Below are positions 61,961-64,000 of a stretch of 64,000 bases of DNA, one piece after another. The notes beneath the pieces were generated by a model. It saw only the letters and a list, made by a program, of their open reading frames with translations. It searched no databases and was not told the origin of the DNA. The stretch lies in assembly GCF_043641665.1 (NCBI RefSeq), contig NC_092196.1:17833692-17897691 (forward strand). The letters are read 5' to 3'. The DNA is from Enoplosus armatus (taxonomy: Eukaryota > Chordata > Actinopteri > Centrarchiformes > Enoplosidae). Position numbers and translations under genes: made by a program. Position 1 is the first letter of the stretch. The number at the start of each line of letters is the position of its first letter.

Positions 61961-64000
61961 GTCGGGCACATAATGTTCCATAAGATGGTACGGTTAAACC
62001 AAAAGCAAGATATAAGGTGTTAATTAGTCAGCTGCAAGGCAGTTTTTGTGACCTTTAGATGGAGCCTGCCTAGCTGCCCCCCCGCCCCCAGATTGTGGTT
62101 ACAGTTAATAAAGAGGCAAACATTAATTGCAGGTCTGTGCTGGGAGGTGAACTCAGACCACCTGACACCCACATTTCTGCCCTGCTAACAAACTATTGAC
62201 AGTACCGGAGCTGCATGTTGGCATTGGACACATGTGAGGTGCAGAATCATCCAATATGGATCTAATTCTTCGGGATGTGGGCTAAAAAATGGACAGCAAT
62301 TTACACAAATGTGAAAACACACAAATGCATCCGGCCATCCAACCAGCCACCGACCCACCCACACACTCACATATCTCTCTGTATGTCCCTCCTTCCCACA
62401 CCCACACGAGTTGGATCAGCTCAGCCACATCGGGAGGGAGAGCAGAGTTTCTCTCTGATCACTCTGATGTGGTCCTGAGAGGCTCGAGTGAGGACTGCGG
62501 CTTGGCGCACCAACACAGCCAAGCGTTACAGCTCCACAGGCCTGCTGGGAGGCTGAAGAGATGCCCTGCCCCACAGCTTCACCGGCATGATGGGAAGGCC
62601 GGGGGGACACTGTGATGTTTGGACACGACTGACAAAATACCACCTGTCATACATTTCACAGCTGAGAAACACGCAGCCCATTTGTGATGCTAACGCCTGC
62701 CGACAGACAGAGGGAAAGAGACTGAGGTGGCATACGAGAGAAAACAACCAGAGCAAAGAAATTAAACTAAAGAGGGCAAATGTGTGAGGAGTAAAGACCA
62801 GGAGCCAAATGACATGATGCGTCCTGCCTGGATATAAGAAAATAAGGCATTTATTTATGAAAGTAAAATATGACGATGACACTTTCAATTAGAGCGCCTG
62901 CTTTGATCATGTCATTAAGGATGGGAGGGGAAGCGACTAATAGTTGGCTCAGCTTTCTGACATCCTCTTTAATTGTTCACTCATTTAAGGTATTTTTCAT
63001 ATGCTTCATTACCGAGTAAAGTAAGTGTCATTTATTCTCCGCTAATTATGAGGCAGGAAATAACTTTTAACACAGCTTGCGTCACCAGCAGTACAATGAA
63101 ACACAAACTGAATCAAAATTCAATTTGTTAGCAGCGGATGAATACACACAGCAGGAATAGATCAGTGATTTGTTGTCGCCGGGCACAAAAGACATCAAAT
63201 TCCAGCAGAAAAGAAATTATAATCATGCATCTCATTCACAAGGACATAATTAGCATTATTCTTGTCTTATGGAGGAATTTCCCATCTCAAATTTTAAATG
63301 AACGATGTACTTCAACTCATCAAATCAACAGCTATCTCATCGCGTATGAAAATGAAGTAGCACGGTTTGAAAAATGGAAATACTAAAAGTAAAAAAGAAG
63401 GCATGTCAGGAAAAACTCTCTGAAACAAGCGAAACAACACCATTATTAAAACTTTGTATGCGCAGTCTTTCCTTAAATTATCTTTTGTTATATAGTCAGA
63501 CAGTATCAGTATAATCAGTGTAAAATGCAATCACGACCGCGGCAAATGATGGAACGTCAAAGCTGCTAAAGGAGAAGTGAGCCAATGTGTAATCGTTCTG
63601 TGTTTTATTAGCTCCGCTTTAAAATTTATGCAGACGACCCTTTTAATCCTTCGTCCAGGAAAATTTATTTCAAAGACGGAGGATGAAAAATGTGAGGGAA
63701 GGTGCGAATCTGGAATAAACTGCACCATCCTCACATTGCATATATTTAAAAACACGTCTTTCATTTACCATTAATCCTCCCCCTCCCTCCCAGACCTGCT
63801 CTCATGGTGATTCAAGTCAAACCTCGAGCACTTTACAGACACAAAACAGGAGCCGATAACCCATCACTTCTTAGCAACTGGCAGGGAGGTAACGTGCAGC
63901 AGAATATTTTGAGAGAAGGTGCTGGGGAGAAAATGGCCGTTCTGAGGAGGAGAGCACTCATACACTAACAACCTGAACCACCATGGGCAGGTGCATTACT

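Larger units (their letters stand above)
1..64000 (-). other. asic2: asic2 gene body, partial (internal exons plus introns)
   Basis: Gene-level call for an acid-sensing ion channel subunit, a proton-gated sodium channel of the plasma membrane with two transmembrane segments and a large extracellular domain, working as a trimer. Seen: four minus-strand exons in collinear order with compatible phases (0/1, 1/0, 0/1, 1/1). Assignment to ASIC2 rather than ASIC1 rests on three points: ATQEQR where ASIC1 has ACQEQR, an eight-residue spacer between WGEC and FF (two shorter than in ASIC1), and CAEPAL where ASIC1 has CADPAL. A very long first intron is known for mammalian ASIC2 and fits the exon-free right-hand 49 kb. 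The family comparison is from memory, not a search. The first coding exon and all exons after 2798 are outside the window. An ASIC1-type paralogue is the main alternative. Confidence 0.8.
52990..64000 (-). other. First-intron segment or upstream region, no exon seen
   Basis: Contains CA runs at 54936-54983 and 57037-57064, a GACA/GATA run near 54714-54734, a 28-base G run at 59465-59492, a retroelement-tail-like stretch at about 61860-61960, and two low-repeat AT-rich stretches (60290-60860 and 62930-63400) that look like candidate conserved non-coding DNA. The right boundary of asic2 is not visible, so the far right could in principle lie outside the gene. Confidence 0.5.

Noticed and set aside
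62289..62888. GC-richer block with frames open on both strands near 62.4-62.6 kb
   Set aside because: Considered as a possible exon, but no recognisable protein, and plausible splice sites do not frame a conserved reading.

Overview
The window is vertebrate nuclear DNA, most likely from a spiny-rayed (percomorph-type) teleost. It is intron-rich and moderately AT-rich. It is studded with (CA/TG)n microsatellites, long poly-G/poly-C runs, and decayed Tc1- and hAT-type miniature elements of the kinds common in bony-fish genomes. I see no bacterial, organellar or viral gene organisation and no RNA gene.

One protein-coding gene can be supported, on the minus strand: an acid-sensing ion channel of the ASIC/DEG-ENaC family, best matched to ASIC2 (asic2/accn1). 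Four consecutive internal exons are readable: 15030-15180, 7440-7567, 3123-3273 and 2798-2854 (transcription runs right to left). All have GT-AG boundaries and matching phases, and together they encode about 162 contiguous residues of the extracellular domain (palm, beta-ball and the start of the thumb). TM1 and the N-terminus (first coding exon) and the rest of the thumb, TM2 and the C-terminus (later exons) are outside the window.

Layout: 1-2797 is the partial intron after the fourth readable exon. 2798-15180 holds the exon cluster, with introns of 268, 4,166 and 7,462 bp. 15181-64000 is 48.8 kb with no recognisable exon, most simply the 3' part of the very large first intron for which ASIC2 is known in mammals. 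That intron carries microsatellites, MITE-like elements (clusters near 21.7-23.8 kb, 44.0-44.7 kb and 52.3-53.0 kb) and several unique AT-rich stretches that could be conserved regulatory DNA but cannot be confirmed without alignments.

The most interesting observations concern splicing. The 3' splice site of exon 15030-15180 has a UG-repeat tract in place of a normal polypyrimidine tract, and exon 7440-7567 sits between two UG-repeat tracts in the transcript. Both exons would cause a frameshift if skipped. No new gene system was found.
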